From Deinandra increscens subsp. villosa (taxonomy: Eukaryota > Streptophyta > Magnoliopsida > Asterales > Asteraceae): a stretch of 64,000 nt of DNA. Below, piece after piece: positions 1 through 10,304 of the stretch (position 1 is the stretch's first letter; every line of letters begins with the position of its first letter). The stretch lies in the NCBI GenBank assembly GCA_039602395.1, contig JBCNJP010000006.1:49343787-49407786 (forward strand), written 5' to 3'. The notes below the pieces were generated by a model. The model did not search any database. It was given only the letters and a program-made list of their open reading frames with translations, and was not told the DNA's origin. A program made the position numbers and the translations under genes.

Positions 1-251
1 TATCGATCGATCAAACCTCCACTTGTAATTTCCGAGTTACTTATCAATAAAATAGTGAGGAAGCAGGCTCTTCAGGCCGGCTCCTGAGACTTTTTTGCTA
101 GGATTCCTAGAGGCAACTCGAAGGATCCTGGATTTTTCCCTCGTTACATCCTTGTGTTCATTTTAATATTTCGAACATATTGACAAGGCACCACTAGCTC
201 ACATTCAAAGTTTGGAATACGAAATCATCTTGTTGATTTTTGACCAAAACA
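1..251 (+). repeat. 3' end of a Tat-type LTR, truncated by the window edge
   Basis: This stretch matches, with clear divergence, the last part of the LTRs of element C (30270-30506). It has the same order of landmarks: a pyrimidine-rich stretch, a GCAGGC...GCCGGCTCC block, AGAGGCAACTC, a GTTTGGAATACGA block, and the terminal TTTTTGACCAAAACA at 237-251. Because it stops at CA and is followed by sequence leading into the element A gag start, it is either a solo LTR or the 3' LTR of an older C-family copy inserted in the leader of A. The rest lies outside the window, so which of the two cannot be decided. Confidence 0.8.
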
Positions 252-326
252 CTAGATATGTAGACTGTATATTGTCATATATTGTCTAATTATACTTCTT
301 GTTTACATTCGTGAATTAAGGATATC

Positions 327-1101
327 ATGTATGGACGCCGAGGACGCTCACGAGTCAACCGAGCTGATTCACCTCCACCCGCACCAATGAACATTGAACA
401 AGTTGAAGCCTTAATCGCCCAACGTATTGTTGATGCCATCGCCGCTAATGAAGCCAATCGCGCTGCTGGAGGCCACCCTAAAAGTGCTCCTAGCGACAAG
501 ACCTTCGATAAATGTTGTAAATCTGAGAATATAAATTCCCTCGAATCGCTTTCAAGGTTATGTCTAATGTTTCAGGTTCCCGTGAATTGGACCTATAAGG
601 ACTTCATGAATTGTAAACCAATCAATTTCAAGGGTACTCGAAGGTGTTGTTGGTCTTATTCGCTGGTTCGAAAAGACCGAATATGTCTTCCGTATCAGTA
701 ATTGTCCCGACCCAATCTATTGCTTGCACATTCATTTGATGGTGCTCTCTCATGGTGGAATTCGCATACGGAAACTGTCAGAACTGACCAAATGCACGCT
801 ATGCCTTAGGAAGAACTGAAACAACTGTTAAGAGATGAATATTGTCCGCGAGAAGAACTTCAACACTTAGAAGTTGAGTCCTTGGGACTCACCATGAGTG
901 GATCCGATGTTGCTGGATATACTCAAAAGATTCCATGAACTTGCTCATCTTTGCTTTCCAATGGTGACTCTGCCATACAAGAAATTTGAACGTTACATTT
1001 GGGGTTTAGCGCCCAACATTCAAGGGACTGTGATGTTTTCCAACCCTACCACTCTGCAAGCCGCCATTCGTTTGGCACATAGCCTCATCTACCAGGCTAC
1101 A
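327..1101 (+). pseudogene. gag: Element A gag, N-terminal and capsid part (broken)
   Basis: Starts with ATG at 327 and encodes an arginine-rich N-terminus, then a proline stretch and an EQVEALIAQRIVDAIAANEAN helix typical of the start of Tekay gag. After about residue 60 the sequence departs from the expected capsid pattern, and the rest (FKGT..., WF-EKTEYVF, LSWWNS, EELKQLLRDEYCPREELQ) is spread over several frames between about 590 and 890. A later part (898-1101) encodes the stretch ending LAHSLIYQAT, where the TRIM is inserted. The capsid protein would package element RNA in cytoplasmic particles; this copy cannot make an intact one. Confidence 0.75.
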
Positions 1102-1506
1102 TGTAACAGCCCAGGTCCATCACACCAAGATATTGTCCGCTTTGGCGACCGGCATGCCCACAGGCATCCGCCGCTCACGGGTTTAAAAAGCATCTTGATA
1201 GGGGAGGTATCCACACCCTTATAAAGCAGTGTTTAGTTCTCCTCCCACCAATGTGGGATGTTACAATCCTCCCCCCTTAGGGGACTAGCGTCCTCGCTGA
1301 CATGGACGACACACTGGCCGACGACTGGCTTTGATACCATCTGTAACAGCGCAGGTCCGTCGCACCAAGATATTGTCCGCTTTGGCGACCGGCATGCCCA
1401 CAGGAATCCGCCCCTCACGGGTTTAAAATGCGTCTTGATAGGTGAGGTATCCACACCCTTATAAAGCCGTGTTTAGTTCTCCTCCCCACCAATGTGGGAT
1501 GTTACA
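1102..1506 (-). mobile_element. TRIM: tiny non-coding LTR retrotransposon in element A gag
   Basis: Two direct repeats of 164 and 165 bp (1102-1265 and 1342-1506) begin TGTAACAGC and end ATGTTACA, flanking only 76 bp. On the minus strand the internal part begins at 1341 with GATGGTATCAAAGCC, a near match to the initiator-tRNA-Met primer binding site. It ends beside 1266 with the purine run AAGGGGGGAGGAT, which serves as a polypurine tract. The minus-strand LTR carries CTTTATAAGG as a TATA candidate. Flanks CTACA and CGACA look like a 5-bp target duplication with one change. The gag reading continues on the far side, confirming insertion. It encodes nothing and needs enzymes from other elements. 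Confidence 0.88.
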
Positions 1507-1990
1507 CGACACGCCAAGGCTTGATAGAAAAAAAATCTGACACCAAATATGCTGTTAAGATCTGTACCAGCTGGGAAGAAGTTTGACCGTAAACGCAAAC
1601 GCGGTCAATTTGGTAAAAAGAATTCAGAGAAGCGGTCTTAAGAGAAACAACCCGAAAAAAGCCCACGAACCAGTCAAAGCTTTTGTTGCTTCTGTTTCTG
1701 TTCAAGAACCAAGAAAATCTGGCTACACAAGAAACCAACCACTGTGTCCAAAATGTAACCTTCATCATACCCTGGATTGTAGTTTCGTGTACTGCAACAA
1801 CTGCAAGGCAAAAGGTCACATTGCTAGAGATTTTCCATCCCGCACCTATTATGGCCGTGGAGATGTTGGACACATGAAGAATCAATGCCCGAAGAAAAAT
1901 CAAGCTGTTGGAACTGCCCGTGGAAGAGCCTTTGTGATAAATGCTGGAGAAGCTCGACAGGACCCAAATACTGTCACCGGTACGTTCATC
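1507..1990 (+). pseudogene. gag: Element A gag, nucleocapsid zinc-knuckle part
   Basis: Continues gag after the TRIM. The open stretch from 1583 holds a cysteine and histidine cluster (CPKCNLHHTLDC at about 1743-1780, then CNNCKAKGHIARD at about 1795-1835), which are CCHC-type zinc knuckles of the nucleocapsid. The final Cys of the second knuckle is changed (FPS where CP is expected). A third partial knuckle, GDVGHMKNQCPKK, follows. A frameshift just after the TRIM (about 1560-1590) separates it from the capsid part. Basic residues around the knuckles fit RNA binding. The link to the protease is broken by another frameshift near 1990. Confidence 0.75.
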
Positions 1991-2375
1991 TGCCTCTGTT
2001 TTGTTTGATGCTGGAGCCAGAGAAAAGCTTTGTGTCTACCGATTTTTACCCATTACTTAAAATCAACCCATGTGGCTTAGACATTAAGTACTTTATAGAA
2101 CTCGCAGATGGTAGTTTAATCGAAACCGACAAGGTCTATCAAAATTTCTCTTTACGTCTTTCTGATCATTCGTTTAGCATTTACTTGTTGCCCCTCGAAT
2201 TGGGAAGTTTTAACATCGTAATTGGCATGGACTGTTTATCCAAGAATTGTGCAGAAGATTTTGTCATCACAAGTAAGTTAAAATTCCATTGGAAAATGGT
2301 GAAACTCTTATCATACAAGGTGAGAAAATTGGGAGCCAAGCTAGACATTATATCATGCATGGAAGTTTATTAATA
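1991..2375 (+). pseudogene. Element A aspartic protease region (broken)
   Basis: Sequence around 2000-2020 reads LFDAGA in one frame, a degenerate form of the D-(S/T)-G active-site triad of retroviral-type aspartic proteases (Ala replaces Ser/Thr). Downstream, 2080-2250 encodes IKYFIELADGSLIETDKVY and then NIVIGMDCLSKN, matching the flap and C-terminal ILGMDWL-type block of Ty3/Gypsy proteases. The open frame ends at 2371-2373. The protease would process the polyprotein; here the active-site region and downstream part lie in different frames. Confidence 0.65.
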
Positions 2376-3310
2376 TCTTCGTAAAGGATGTCACGCCATT
2401 TTAGCACATGTTGCTGAGAAAGAACCAAAAGAGAAATCACTAAAGGACGTTCCTAACGCCCGCGAATTTCCTAAAGTACTCCCTGAAGACTTTCCAGGAC
2501 TACCACCGGCGAGGCAAGTGGAACTTCAAATCGATCTTGTTCCCGGAGCTGCACCTATAGCTCATTCACCCTATCGCCTAGCCCCTTCTAAAATGCAAGA
2601 ATTATCTAATCAGTTGCAAGAATTATTGGATAAGTGATTCATCCGGCCCATTTGCTCTCCCTGGGTGCTCCTGTTCTTTTCATTAAAAAGAAAGATGGAT
2701 CATTTCGCATGTGTATCGACTACCGCGAGCTGAACAAGTTAACTGTGAAGAATCGTTATCCGCTTCCAAGGATCGACGACTTGTTTGATTAACTTCAAGG
2801 ATTAAGCTATTACTCAAAGATTAATCTACGATCCGGTTATCATCAGTTGAGAGTTCATGAAGAAGACATTTCCAAGACTGCATTCAGAACCCGATATGGT
2901 CATTATGAATTTTTAGTAATGCCATTTGGCTTGACAAACACACCAGCCGTATTCATGGACCTGATGAATCGCGTGTGTAAGGCATACTTGGACAAGTTTG
3001 TGATCGGGTGTTCATTGACCATATCTTTTCTACTCCTGTAGTAAAGAGGAACATGAAAAACACTTAAAACTTATCTTGGAGCTACTTAAGAATGAAAAGT
3101 TGTACGCGAAATTCTATAAGTGCGACTTTTGGCTTCGTGAAGTGCATTTCTTAGGTCATGTGATTAATGAGAAAGGAATACACGTTGACCCTTCCAAGAT
3201 TGAAGTAATCAAAGATTGGAGTGCGCCCACTACTCCATCTGAGATTTCCCAATTTCTAGGTCTCGCTGGCTACTACAGAAGATTTATCAAAACTTCTCAA
3301 AGATAGCTCA
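2376..3310 (+). pseudogene. Element A reverse transcriptase (broken)
   Basis: The approach to RT reads LPPARQVELQIDLVPG... and YRLAPSKMQEL at about 2500-2610, ending in a stop at 2636-2638. RT motifs then appear in changing frames: the VLFIKKKDGS region (2670-2700), CIDYRELNKLT (2710-2745) and RYGHYEFLVMPFGLTNTPAVFMDLMN (2890-2970). The catalytic FIDD box near 3010-3025 is split by a frameshift, so this copy is inactive. The thumb and connection region (3076-3306) is readable: FLGHVINEKGIHVDPSKIEVIKDW and FLGLAGYYRRFIK. Order and motifs are standard for Ty3/Gypsy RT. Confidence 0.85.
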
Positions 3311-3860
3311 ACCACTGACTGCTCTCACCCAGAAGGACAGGAAGTTTGTCTGGGATTCGAAAGCAAAAACCGCCTTTCAGTTACTAAAGCAAAAGTTGTG
3401 TAACGCACCCATTCTGTCCTTGCCTAAAGGAACCAATGACTTCGTCGTATACTGGGATGCGACCCGCCAAGGTTTAGGATGTGTGAACCAACGACTTCAT
3501 CGTATACTACTATGCTACCCGCCAAGGTTTAGGATGTGTGCTTATGCAACGAGAAAAAGTCATTATCTACGCTTCACGTCAATTGAAAATCCACGAAAGG
3601 AATTACTCAACTCACGATCTTGAACTCAGAGATGTTGTTGTTGCACTTAAAATTTGGATACATTACCTTTACGGTACAAAGTGTACGATATACACTGACC
3701 ACGAGAGTCTTCAACACATACTTAACCAGAAAGAGCTTAACATGAGACAACGTCGTTGGATAGAGTTACTCAACGACTATGATTGTGAAATTCGTTACCA
3801 TCTCGGTAAAGCCAATGCTGTTGCTAACGCATTAAGCAGGAAAGACCGAGTAAAACCTCT
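3311..3860 (+). pseudogene. Element A RNase H domain, disrupted by a 55-bp tandem duplication
   Basis: The start reads LTALTQKDRKFVWDSK and LKQKLCNAPILSLPKG, followed by the first catalytic region (FVVYWDATRQGLGCV). A tandem copy of 55 bp (3431-3485 and 3486-3540, with five or six differences) is inserted exactly there. Since 55 is not a multiple of three, it shifts the frame. The remainder (3538-3840) reads IYASRQLKIHERNYSTHDLEL, YGTKCTIYTDHESLQH and ANAVANALSRK, the usual end of RNase H in this group. The domain would remove RNA from the RNA:DNA hybrid during replication. Confidence 0.8.
3431..3540 (+). repeat. 55-bp tandem duplication in element A RNase H
   Basis: Two adjacent 55-bp units share the ends AACCAA and CCAAGGTTTAGGATGTGTG. 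Differences are concentrated in the middle (GGGATGCG against ACTATGCT), so the duplication is old. It puts the downstream RNase H out of frame. Confidence 0.85.
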
Positions 3861-4890
3861 TCGTGTTCGTGCTCTTGAATTAACCATTCAATCCAATCTC
3901 ACCTCTCTTGTCCGAGAAGCCCAAACTGAAGCCCTCAAAGCTGAGAACCTCACTAGTGAACGATTGCGAGGTATGGAAAAGCAATTAGTCAAAAAGCCTG
4001 ATGAAGCATTTTATTTCATGAATAGACTTTGGATACCAAATTTTGGTTCAGTAAAGAAATTGGTTTTAGATGATGCCTAAGTCAAGATATTCGATTCATC
4101 CAGGTTCAGATAAAATGTACCATGGATTGAAAGAGTTGTATTGGTGGCCTAACATGAAGGCAGAAATCGCCACCTACGTTGGTAAGTGTTTGACTTGCGC
4201 AAAGATCAAAGCTGAATATCAAAAACCCTCTGGTTTGCTCGTTCAATCCCTAATCCCAGAATGAAAATGGGAAGGCATATCCATGGATTTCATTACCAAA
4301 TTTCCAAAGATCCGAGCCAGAAACAATGCAATCTGGGTAATCATAGACCGTTTGACTAAATCCACTCACTTTTTACCCATTCAAGAATCTTATACCACTG
4401 AACAACTTGCCAAAATCTACATGAAAGAAATTATGTCTCGTCATGGAGTACATATTTCTATCATCTCTGATCGAGATAGCCGTTTTACTGCCTGATTTTG
4501 GAAAACTCTTCAGAAAGCTTTAGGTACCAGTCTCGACATGAGTACAGCATATCACCCAAAAACTGATGGACAAAGCGAAAGAACAATTCAGACACTTGAA
4601 GACATGCTTCGTGCCTATGTAATTGATTTTGGTAACAGTTAGGATGAACACCTGCCATTAGCTAAGTTTTCTTATAACAATAGTTATCACACTAGTATTC
4701 AACCGCCCCTTTTGAAGCCCTGTATGGAAGGAAGTGTCGTTCGCCACTTTGTTGGACTGAAGTTGGTGATAGTGAACTAACAGGTCCCGAACTAGTACAC
4801 GAAACTTCAGAGAAAATCTTTCAGATTCACAACCGTTTAAAAGCTGCCCGTGATCGACAGAAAAGCTACGCTGATAATCGACGCAAACCG
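3861..4890 (+). pseudogene. Element A integrase, zinc-binding and catalytic core (broken)
   Basis: After a linker (LTSLVREAQTEALKAEN) the H-H-C-C zinc-binding module reads HPGSDKMYHGLKELYWWPNMK...CLTCAKIKAEYQ (4090-4220). The catalytic core begins with MDFITKFPKI (first Asp, about 4283), then IIDRLTKSTHF, then ISDRDSRF (second Asp), a stop at 4495, and in the same frame AYHPKTDGQSERTIQTLEDMLRAY with the Glu. These are the D,D-35-E residues of retroviral-type integrases. Stops at 4262-4264, 4495 and 4640, and frameshifts after 4700, make it non-functional. Confidence 0.85.
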
Positions 4891-5340
4891 TTGAAGTTCA
4901 TCAAAGGAGATCTCATCATGCTGAAGGTAGCACCATGGAAAGGTGTTATTCGTTTCGGAAAGCGTGGAAAGCTTAACCCTCGCTACATTGGTCCCTTTGA
5001 AATCATTGAAGAGATTGGACCAGCAACATATCGTCTTCACTTGCCTCCCGAAGTTAGCAAAGTTCATGATGTATTCCACATCTGCAACCTAAAGAAGTGT
5101 CTATCTGATGAAACTGCTGTCATTCCTCTGGACGAAATTGAGGTCGACGATCGCCTCCATTTTATTGAAACTCCTGTAGAAATCTGCTATCGTGAAATCA
5201 AACGATTGAAGAAAAGTCAAATCCCCATTGTAAAAGTTCATTGGAACTCACGCTGAGGTCCGACATATACATGAGAACGAGAAGACCAAATGCGAGAGAA
5301 GTATCCGCAACTCTTTGCCAATGCTGCCAACCTGGTAGTT
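4891..5340 (+). pseudogene. Element A integrase C-terminal region with chromodomain-like tail
   Basis: The frame from 4891 reads KFIKGDLIMLKVAPWKGVIRFGKRGKL then RYIGPFEIIEEIGPATYRL and VHDVFHICNLKKC, the GPY/F module of chromovirus integrases. It is followed by IEVDDRLHFIETPVEI and LKKSQIPIVKVHWNSR, ending at a stop where a Trp codon would be expected, then a weak continuation resembling WEREDQM. In Tekay-type elements this tail is the chromodomain-like part thought to guide insertion into heterochromatin (family knowledge). It is the best-preserved part of element A. Confidence 0.8.
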
Positions 5341-5367
5341 AAGACTAAATTTTGGGACGAAATTTCT

Positions 5368-5382
5368 CTAACCGGGGGAGTA
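5368..5382 (+). promoter_or_regulatory. Polypurine tract of element A
   Basis: The purine run ACCGGGGGAGTA lies immediately before the LTR start TGTGACAAC at 5383 and a few bases after the GGGACGAAATTTC block usual for Asteraceae Tekay-type elements. It would prime plus-strand DNA synthesis. Confidence 0.75.
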
Positions 5383-6754
5383 TGTGACAACTCGTATATT
5401 TCAATTATCTCTAATATTATATTTACGTGCAATTAACTATGATTCTGTGTGCATTATACTTAATTTATCCAAATTAGGTATACTTACGTGCGAACATAGA
5501 TAATATAGGTCCGACAACATTTACCCGTAGTGAAAATCAACTAAAGTTCCACGACTATTCAGGATGGAACTTCAATAACAAGAATTTCATGAATATTTTT
5601 TTGTGGAATTTTAATATAAAATGGTCATTTTCTATATTTTCAAAACTTTACATTGTGTCGAAACGTCTTTCAAAACAAAACGTTCATTCAAACGGCAAAT
5701 CATTTCAATCAAACAATGTTTTGTATTCATGAAACATGATTCTAATTCCAAACTATGTTACATTTCCTTTAATATTTATCTAAACGTGTCGCCAAAATTT
5801 CTAACGTGAAACGCTCGTGACGAGTGAAACTTTGCTTCAAAGTTACTAGGACATCGTATGTGTATGATCAAACATCAAATAATCAAGACTTGTGAAAATC
5901 CATGTCCGTTCAAATTAAACGTCACGCTTATAATTATTATTGGTTTTTATATAAACTATCCATTTTCGTGCTAAAAACCAAGTATTTATCCGTTTATCAT
6001 TTTGACTCAAATAAATATTCATTTGGACTCGTTGGATCAACCCCGACTCGTCTCAACCCGACCCGAGAGCCCATTCGGCCCAAAGAGCCGGCCCATTTTC
6101 TTTTCTTTTATCTTTTTCTTTTTTTCTTGGGGCCCAACTCCTTTAGCCAAACCCACCGGCCCATTCCCTTTCCGATTCTTTTCCTTCGGCCCGATAGCCC
6201 AGCCCGGCCCGGCCTGACCCGCTTTTCATCTTCTCCTCTTTTCCGATTGGACACCGAGCCCGGTTATCTTTTTCTTTCCTTTGGACCGGTCGAACCCGAG
6301 TTCGATCCTCCTCCCCTTCATTCTTTTTCTCTTCTTTTTCCGGTTCACCTCTCTTCCTCCCTCTTTTCTTTTCTTGTCCGATTTCAACCAAGTCCCTAGA
6401 TTTTTGACAAATCACCACATGTCTAATACTTACTTGTCCCTAGATTCCTCTCCTTGTAATGTTGATATTAGACATGGATGTTGGGTGAGTACACAACCAA
6501 ACATAGAACTCTTGGGTAATAGGTTTAACCACTTACACACTAGACAACTTTGTCTCCCTTGTCCTCTCCCTCTTGAGCCGGTTTTCAACACTCACACACA
6601 CCCACCATTGTTTCAAACACTAACCAAGATTCAAGTGATCTTCCTCCTCCATCTTTTCTTTGGTTCGAACCAACACCTAAACCAAATCCCATCGGTTCAT
6701 TAAAACCGAACCACAAATCGGTTCATTTGAACCGTGAACCCAAGCCATCCACAC

Positions 6755-6800
6755 CTACTTTTATAACACTTAAACACCTAACCATTTCATCACAAAACAC
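6755..6800 (+). promoter_or_regulatory. Candidate core promoter of the element A LTR
   Basis: A TATAAC box at 6762-6767 lies about 30 bp before CATTTCATCAC and a long CT-rich leader with CTCTCTTTCTC repeats, the usual layout of plant LTR promoters. Position and composition are seen; promoter activity is inferred. Confidence 0.5.
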
Positions 6801-7803
6801 AAACACTTTCACTCTCTCTTTCTCTCTTTCTCTCGGCCACCAAGAAAACCGCCACCACCACCACTTTTCTCCATCAAACACCACTTGATTCAAGCTTCTA
6901 ATCTCCCATTTAGTTAAGGTAATCCATCAACTACTTCTATTTCATCATCAATCTTTTATTTTCTTTCTAATCCTTTCAAGAAAAACCTCACTAATCTCTT
7001 GTTCTTTTCATCATGTTCATGATATTTCATCCATTCTTTCACCATCTTTCTTCCTGAATCAAGATCAAGAGTGGGTTAGGAGCATAATCGGAAGCTTGAT
7101 CAACAACCCACTTGTGTCATTTACCGATCCGGTTCAAAGTTTAATTGAGGAACCCTTACTTTTTCTAATTATTTCTATGTTTCTATCCATATTTTGTCAC
7201 AAATCATGTTCATGATTCAAGTCCTGATGTTGTTGTTTGATGATTTGCTAGCATCCTTGATGTTAGTAGCATTACATATACTTTGATGAACTAGGATATG
7301 TGTTACTCATGATTTTTAGAGAATCTAAACATTATGTATATGTTTGTTTTTAAAAAGTCTTATGTTTGGTGACAAGTCTTAAAAATCATGACATGCTATG
7401 GGTTATAAAAGATCTAGTATGTATATTTTGATGAATAAGTCATGAAATGAAGTTTGGAAACTACATTTTATAAGATATATGTGTGTTTCAAAAAGACAAG
7501 AAACATGACACATAAAGATGTGTGTCATAAATTTTGTCACTTGTATATATTTTACAAAGTTGTTAGTAATTTATAAGTTTGATTTCAAAGCTGGAACAAA
7601 CATGTTATAAGATTATTTTGAACCTATTAATGTGACATTTTGAAGAATAGGCCATAAATTTTTAAGAGAATTGTGAAAATGGAATTTTTAAGACATAAAA
7701 ATCATTTATTTTGTGAAATTAAGTGAAATACACCACGACAAACCTTATGACCACTTAGGACTTGTAAGATGTCATTTAAGGCTGCCAAAACACACATTTT
7801 TAA

Positions 7804-8109
7804 GAGTAAATTGCCATTTTCGTCCCTGTGGTTTGCTCAAAATTGCCAATTCAGTCCAATAGTTTAAAAATTGCCAATTTCGTCCTTGTAGTTTGCAAAA
7901 ATTGCCAATTCAGTCCAAAACCAGCAATTTTTTTGGACTGAATTGGCATTTTCTGCAAAACCACAAGGACGAAATTGGCAATTTTTTACAATATTTTGGA
8001 CTTAATTGACAATTTTTCTAATCCACAGGGACGAAATGACAAATTTTAAACTATTGGACTGAATTGGCAATTTTGAGCAAACCACGGGGACGAAACTGGC
8101 AATTTACTC
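7804..8109. mobile_element. Mutator-type MITE (306 bp, foldback, 9-bp TSD)
   Basis: Almost the whole 306 bp is an inverted repeat. It opens GAGTAAATTGCCATTTTCG and closes with the complement, GGCAATTTACTC. The arms contain repeated AATTGCCAATTCAGTCCAA-type blocks. The element is flanked by a perfect 9-bp duplication CATTTTTAA (7795-7803 and 8110-8118), the target size of the Mutator superfamily. It has no coding capacity and would depend on a MULE transposase elsewhere. Confidence 0.92.
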
Positions 8110-8549
8110 CATTTTTAACTTACCAAGTGACCCAGGAAGTTAAACAATCAAAAACGCAATAATCAGAAACCGTAACGTGACTTTTCGACGAAAAATATAA
8201 CACATTTTTGAGCTAGATGGAGTTCTGGTCCAGAACATAAAATACACTCATTTACATGTATAAAAATGTTTCATGAAGTTCCAAATGTGGAAATATATGT
8301 TTTAGAAGTAAGCCGGACAAAAAATGTGACTTTCGGTAACCCGAAAACGTCAAATTTTACATGTTAAACTTCTATCGGCACAATTGGCAACTTAACACCC
8401 TAAACCACATTAAAACAAGCCTAAAGACAATTCCTAAGTGTTAATAAAACTTAAAGTGTCATAAAACGAGTCAAATTGGTCAAACCAGTGAAACCGGCTA
8501 ACTACCGGACGAACCGACACTTAATTTTACCAAAATATAACTTCCTATG

Positions 8550-9464
8550 TGTCGCACCCCCAAAAATCCCACGCGTGGTAACGCACCGCAGGGAGCGTGA
8601 CAAACCATGATCGACGTCCATTAGTTACACCAAACGACCAATAATTAATAAAAACGTTTCATATTTCATTAAAATATAAATTCAGAGTTTTACAAATGCG
8701 GAAGCGTAAATACAAATAAAAATCTAAGTAAAAACATCGCCACCCAAGGTAACGTGACTTGTCGAAAGACACTAAAAGTGTTTCAAAGTCTCATGCATGC
8801 GTACTCGTGATACTCGAACATCTGCAACCTGAGAATAACATGCTAAAAAGTGTCAACACAAAGGTTGGTGAGTTCACAGGTTTATGAGTTCAAAAACAGT
8901 TCAAGTTGTGTGAGCATAATTACTAATATATATCAGATAGCTAGCTAGGCTATATACATGAAACTTTGCACGTGATGGTCACCGAAGCTGACAGTTGTTT
9001 ATAGTTTTCCTTGTTACGTTGAGGACGAATATAACACCCGTTCGATATCCAATCGTGTCAACGCGACTGATCCGGGTGGGGTTTGTCAAACCCAGTAGTA
9101 CAATAATATATTTCCCGCTATCATCACCAAATACTAACGGTACCATGAGTAGGACTTTGTTGTCTAGTGTGCCTTAGTAATCAGTAATCATGTGATATAT
9201 AAAAGTCTAATTATCTCAGTTGTGTAAATCATGCATGTTAATCACTCCGAACAGGATTTAAAACAGTAAAATGGGGTCGTGAAACTCACCTTAGGGTGCA
9301 CAACGAATCCAGATAAACAACACAGCAAGGAGTAGCAAATAGCAGCTTGTTCTACCAAACAGCTAACGAGCATGATAATATAAGTGTGTGTCCAACATGA
9401 GTGACATAGCCTAGACGACCGTTAAATGACGAATAAATCCCAACGTGACGTGTGTGAGAGTTTC
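8550..9464 (-). repeat. Element B left LTR, segment 1
   Basis: Starts TGTCGCACCCCC and runs parallel to 47202-48113 of the right LTR, with few differences (for example TGTCGC against TGTCAC). It stops at 9464, where element E is inserted with TSD GTTTC. On the minus strand this is the 3' end of the element. Confidence 0.9.
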
Positions 9465-9519
9465 TGAAAGTGCGTGAGCGTGCGGATCTTCTACTTAGTT
9501 GTAATGAAATCAATATAAA
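9465..9519 (-). repeat. Element E left LTR, segment 1
   Basis: The 55 bp from TGAAAGTGCG to CAATATAAA match 29167-29221 of the right LTR with one change. It is cut at 9519/9520 by element F, whose TSD ATAAA is the last five bases here. Confidence 0.9.
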
Positions 9520-10151
9520 TGTAGGATCGTTAAAAGTTAGAGTTAAACTTAAACAAAGCCCTTTACTTGCATATATAACCCTGCGGAATTAAAGTTATAT
9601 TTCACTTTACTTAAGCAATATTGAGTTCTTGTGTATAATGTAAAAGCTTGATTTGCAAAGATATAGTAACAACAAAGTATCAAATACTCGACACTATTTG
9701 CATTAACTCAAAGCTACACTATTACAAGTTGTTCAAGAACTGATAACAACAAGGATGAAAACTGTGTGTAAACTAAGAGCTAGCTATGCTATATATAGTG
9801 CAGATGAGATCAATGACAGCCATTGATCTCATGCGATCTAACTAGACCGTAAACTAAAAAGTCAAATACAAACTACCAAAAGAATAAACATCGGCAATTG
9901 GAATATCTTGTTTGTTTGCAGCAACATACTACTTTAGGAGAGCGGCTTGAATCAGATATAGAAGCATACGAGAAGCTTTTGCAGGATTGGACTTGCTGAA
10001 AAGACATCTCAGGAAAAGTCCGGTTGAACTCATTTCCGCTTGAATTGCCAGTTCCACTTGAAGTGAGAATTCCGCTTCAACTTCAACTTCAGCCGGAACA
10101 TAGTAAAATTGACATTCAACCGGAAATCTTCCAAGCGCAATATTCCTTACA
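9520..10151 (-). repeat. Element F left (3') LTR
   Basis: A 632-bp copy of 22980-23669. Compared with the right LTR it lacks about 57 bp of the motif island (after 10031). On the minus strand the TATA box is TATATATAGC near 9797-9786, and the motif island with GTTCAAGCGGAA-type words (10018-10140) lies upstream of it. Confidence 0.92.
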
Positions 10152-10165
10152 ATCTCCCCCTAAGC
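10152..10165 (-). promoter_or_regulatory. Polypurine tract of element F
   Basis: Minus-strand CTTAGGGGGAGAT ends directly at the LTR start (TGTAAGGAA at 10151). Its position fixes the minus orientation. Confidence 0.85.
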
Positions 10166-10304
10166 TGATGCTGTCAAATTCCAACGTTTTTCTTCAAAAT
10201 TGACTTGTACCCAAAAATCTTCTTCACCTTGTTCTACTTGTCTGTGGTTCTGATGCTGGCATCAAGGTTTTGAGACAGCTCTTTGGTGTTTGTTTTGGTC
10301 ACCT

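Larger units (their letters stand above)
5383..8549 (+). repeat. Element A 3' LTR, left part (up to the element B insertion)
   Basis: Begins TGTGACAACTCG directly after the polypurine tract. It has a promoter-like part: a run rich in GGCCCA and pyrimidines (6050-6400), a TATA candidate at 6762, a CT-rich leader (6800-6850) and a possible splice donor near 6919. The rest is AT-rich. It holds the MITE at 7804-8109 and is cut at 8549/8550 by element B. It continues at 50779. With the insertions removed the LTR would be about 4.2 kb. Open frames at 5902-6399 and 6281-6703 are low-complexity leader sequence and not convincing genes. Confidence 0.75.

Noticed and set aside
5902..6703. Open frames of 140-165 codons on the plus strand
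   Set aside because: They lie in the LTR leader of element A, are Pro/Phe/Ser/Leu-rich from pyrimidine-rich DNA, and show no domain.
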